Assembly (NCBI GenBank): GCA_000750105.3
Contig: JPHH03000082.1
Span: 41,824 to 105,823 of the forward strand
Direction: 5' to 3'
DNA from: Tolypocladium sp. Sup5 PDA-1
Taxonomy: Eukaryota > Ascomycota > Sordariomycetes > Hypocreales > Ophiocordycipitaceae
Length of the DNA: 64,000 nt
Part shown: in pieces, positions 62,861 through 64,000 of the stretch
Layout: every line of letters starts with the position of its first letter
How positions within the stretch are numbered: position 1 is the first letter of the stretch
Translations under genes and position numbers: made by a program
The notes under the pieces: model-generated
Databases searched by the model: none
What the model saw: only the letters and a program-made list of their open reading frames with translations
Told to the model about the DNA's origin: nothing

Positions 62861-63071
62861 CTAGTATATAGGACCCCCTAATTTCCTTACTATAGCATAG
62901 ATACCTCGCTAGCTTTTAATACTTATTATTACTTACTATAATATTCTTAGTTACGATCTATTATCCGGGATATCCGATCTATTACTATCGTAACAAGACT
63001 ATTTAACGGCTACGCCCTAACCTACCTACTAATATAAACCTCTGGTTTATCCCTTAGGAACCTAAACCGTT
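62861..63071 (-). repeat. LTR-like repeat, arm 2 (RIP-mutated, inverted)
   Basis: This is the reverse complement of arm 1 with many C-to-T and G-to-A differences. It directly precedes the degraded gag reading frame and may belong to that element. Confidence 0.7.
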
Positions 63072-63149
63072 ATATATTAAAAGCTCTTATTTAGGAGGTT
63101 ACCGCATTACCTTAAATAATACCATATTATAGTTAATATACCTACTTAA

Positions 63150-64000
63150 CGCGAAGGATTAACTAGCACTAGACCTACTATATCTAAAGAGGACTTAGTA
63201 TAGGAACTTATTATACTATAACTTAAGGTCTAGGAGCTTAGTAATAAAGAAGGGATAGGTTAGACTAAAGATCTCGGAGAAGTAGTTAAACCTAAGTAGC
63301 TAGGACTATATAATAGCTCCTATAGCACCCTTAAGGACTTCCTTATATAACTTAAAGCCTATTATTAGTTTTATCCTAATAAACTCTTAGATCCCGCCGC
63401 TAAGGTACTCTACGCAGGCAGCTACCTTAGTAGAATAGCTCTCGTATAGTTTAGACTTATTATATAAGATTACCTCGATAATAAAGATAGCGAGCGAGAT
63501 ACTAAAATAAGGGCTATATTCGCAAACTTTATAGGATTCGAAGTAGCGATTAAATAGGTTTTCGGTAAAACTAATAAAGGAAGAGAAGTAAAGTAGAAAC
63601 TTCGAGGGCTCCGATAGAAAATATTAATATTAGAGTACGCCGCTAAGTTTAGGTAAGTTACTTTATAACTTAAATAGGATAACGAACCCCTTATAGTACG
63701 ATTCTACGATAGCCTTAAAGATAAAGTTAAAGATAAACTCTATAGAGAGGATTAACCTAAAGACCTCGTAGACTATATCGCTATAGTAATATAAATCGAT
63801 AATAGATAATATACGCGATACTAAGAAAAGAAGTAAGGAAGAGGTTACTAGAACTCTCCTTATAATAATAACCCCTACGTAAACTAGCGAAAGAAGTATA
63901 TAGAGAATACTATATAGGCCTATACCTAGAACCCTAGACGAATAGACCTAGATATAGTATAGAAGGACTAGCCTAAGGAAGGCAAGAAGTACTATAACTA
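63150..64000 (+). mobile_element. Ty3/Gypsy-type retrotransposon gag relic, runs past the window edge
   Basis: One frame can be followed across about 700 bases through many TAG and TAA codons. Recognisable segments are a KDFL block, the AYY-FYPNKLLDPAAKVLYAGSYL block, RAIFANFIGFEVAI, VRFYDSLKDKVKDKLYRED, DLVDYIAIVI and NSPYNNNPYV. This order is that of Gypsy-like capsid/gag proteins of fungal retrotransposons. The stops fall where glutamine or tryptophan is usual, which fits RIP. The element is dead and continues beyond 64000. Confidence 0.75.

Noticed and set aside
1..64000. CRISPR arrays, bacterial operons, rRNA or tRNA genes
   Set aside because: The gene structure is eukaryotic. No spaced direct-repeat array, rRNA segment or clear tRNA cloverleaf was recognised by eye; short tRNAs could still be missed.

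Overview
The window is fungal nuclear DNA, most likely from a filamentous ascomycete of the order Hypocreales. The signs are short GT-AG introns, exon sets that splice into full-length proteins, a HET gene, a fungal bZIP factor, and repeats degraded by C-to-T/G-to-A changes of the RIP type. Its core is a secondary-metabolite cluster built around a very large non-ribosomal peptide synthetase (NRPS) that occurs as two intronless genes. NRPS1 (+ strand, left edge to 14492) is already coding at the first base. It carries four complete A-T-C modules and ends inside a fifth adenylation domain. NRPS2 (- strand, 58734 to 40438) opens with the missing C-terminal part of an adenylation domain, then T-C, five more modules, and a terminal NAD(P)H reductase domain.

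Inverting the interval between about 14.49 and 58.74 kb would put the two halves head to tail in one frame direction. A 44-kb inversion through one adenylation domain is therefore the simplest explanation. By hand alignment of pocket residues the ten modules fall into classes in the order a-b-U-U-c-U-b-L-U-L, followed by reductive release. This matches, position by position, residues 7-15 plus the leucine-derived head group of the efrapeptins of Tolypocladium (bAla-Gly-Aib-Aib-Pip-Aib-Gly-Leu-Aib/Iva-X). The match is an inference from pattern and needs testing.

Layout from left to right. 1-14492: NRPS1. 14493-16954: non-coding, with two copies of a 370-bp repeat and a C/A homopolymer. 16955-22510 (-): complete 16-exon ABCC transporter. 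24121-26022 (+): HET-domain protein. 27028-28182 (-): alpha/beta hydrolase. 29216 to about 31120 (-): C-terminal half of an ABCB transporter, now a pseudogene. 31294-33248: degraded hAT transposon carrying a third, inverted copy of the 370-bp repeat. 33449-34805 (+): flavin monooxygenase pseudogene. 35174-36669 (-): homocitrate synthase lacking its C-terminal domain. 37689-39439 (+): bZIP regulator. 40438-58734 (-): NRPS2. 59280-60240 (+): NAD(P)-binding reductase, divergent from NRPS2. 61-64 kb: AT-rich RIP-degraded repeats, an inverted LTR pair and the start of a dead Ty3/Gypsy gag.

The proposed working set is NRPS1 and NRPS2 for the peptide chain, the R domain for reductive release, the SDR and possibly the FMO for tailoring, homocitrate synthase for lysine/pipecolate supply, the ABCC pump for export, and the bZIP protein for control. 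Several accessory genes between the NRPS halves are broken, while both NRPS frames are intact over 32.8 kb. Either the split is recent or both halves still work.
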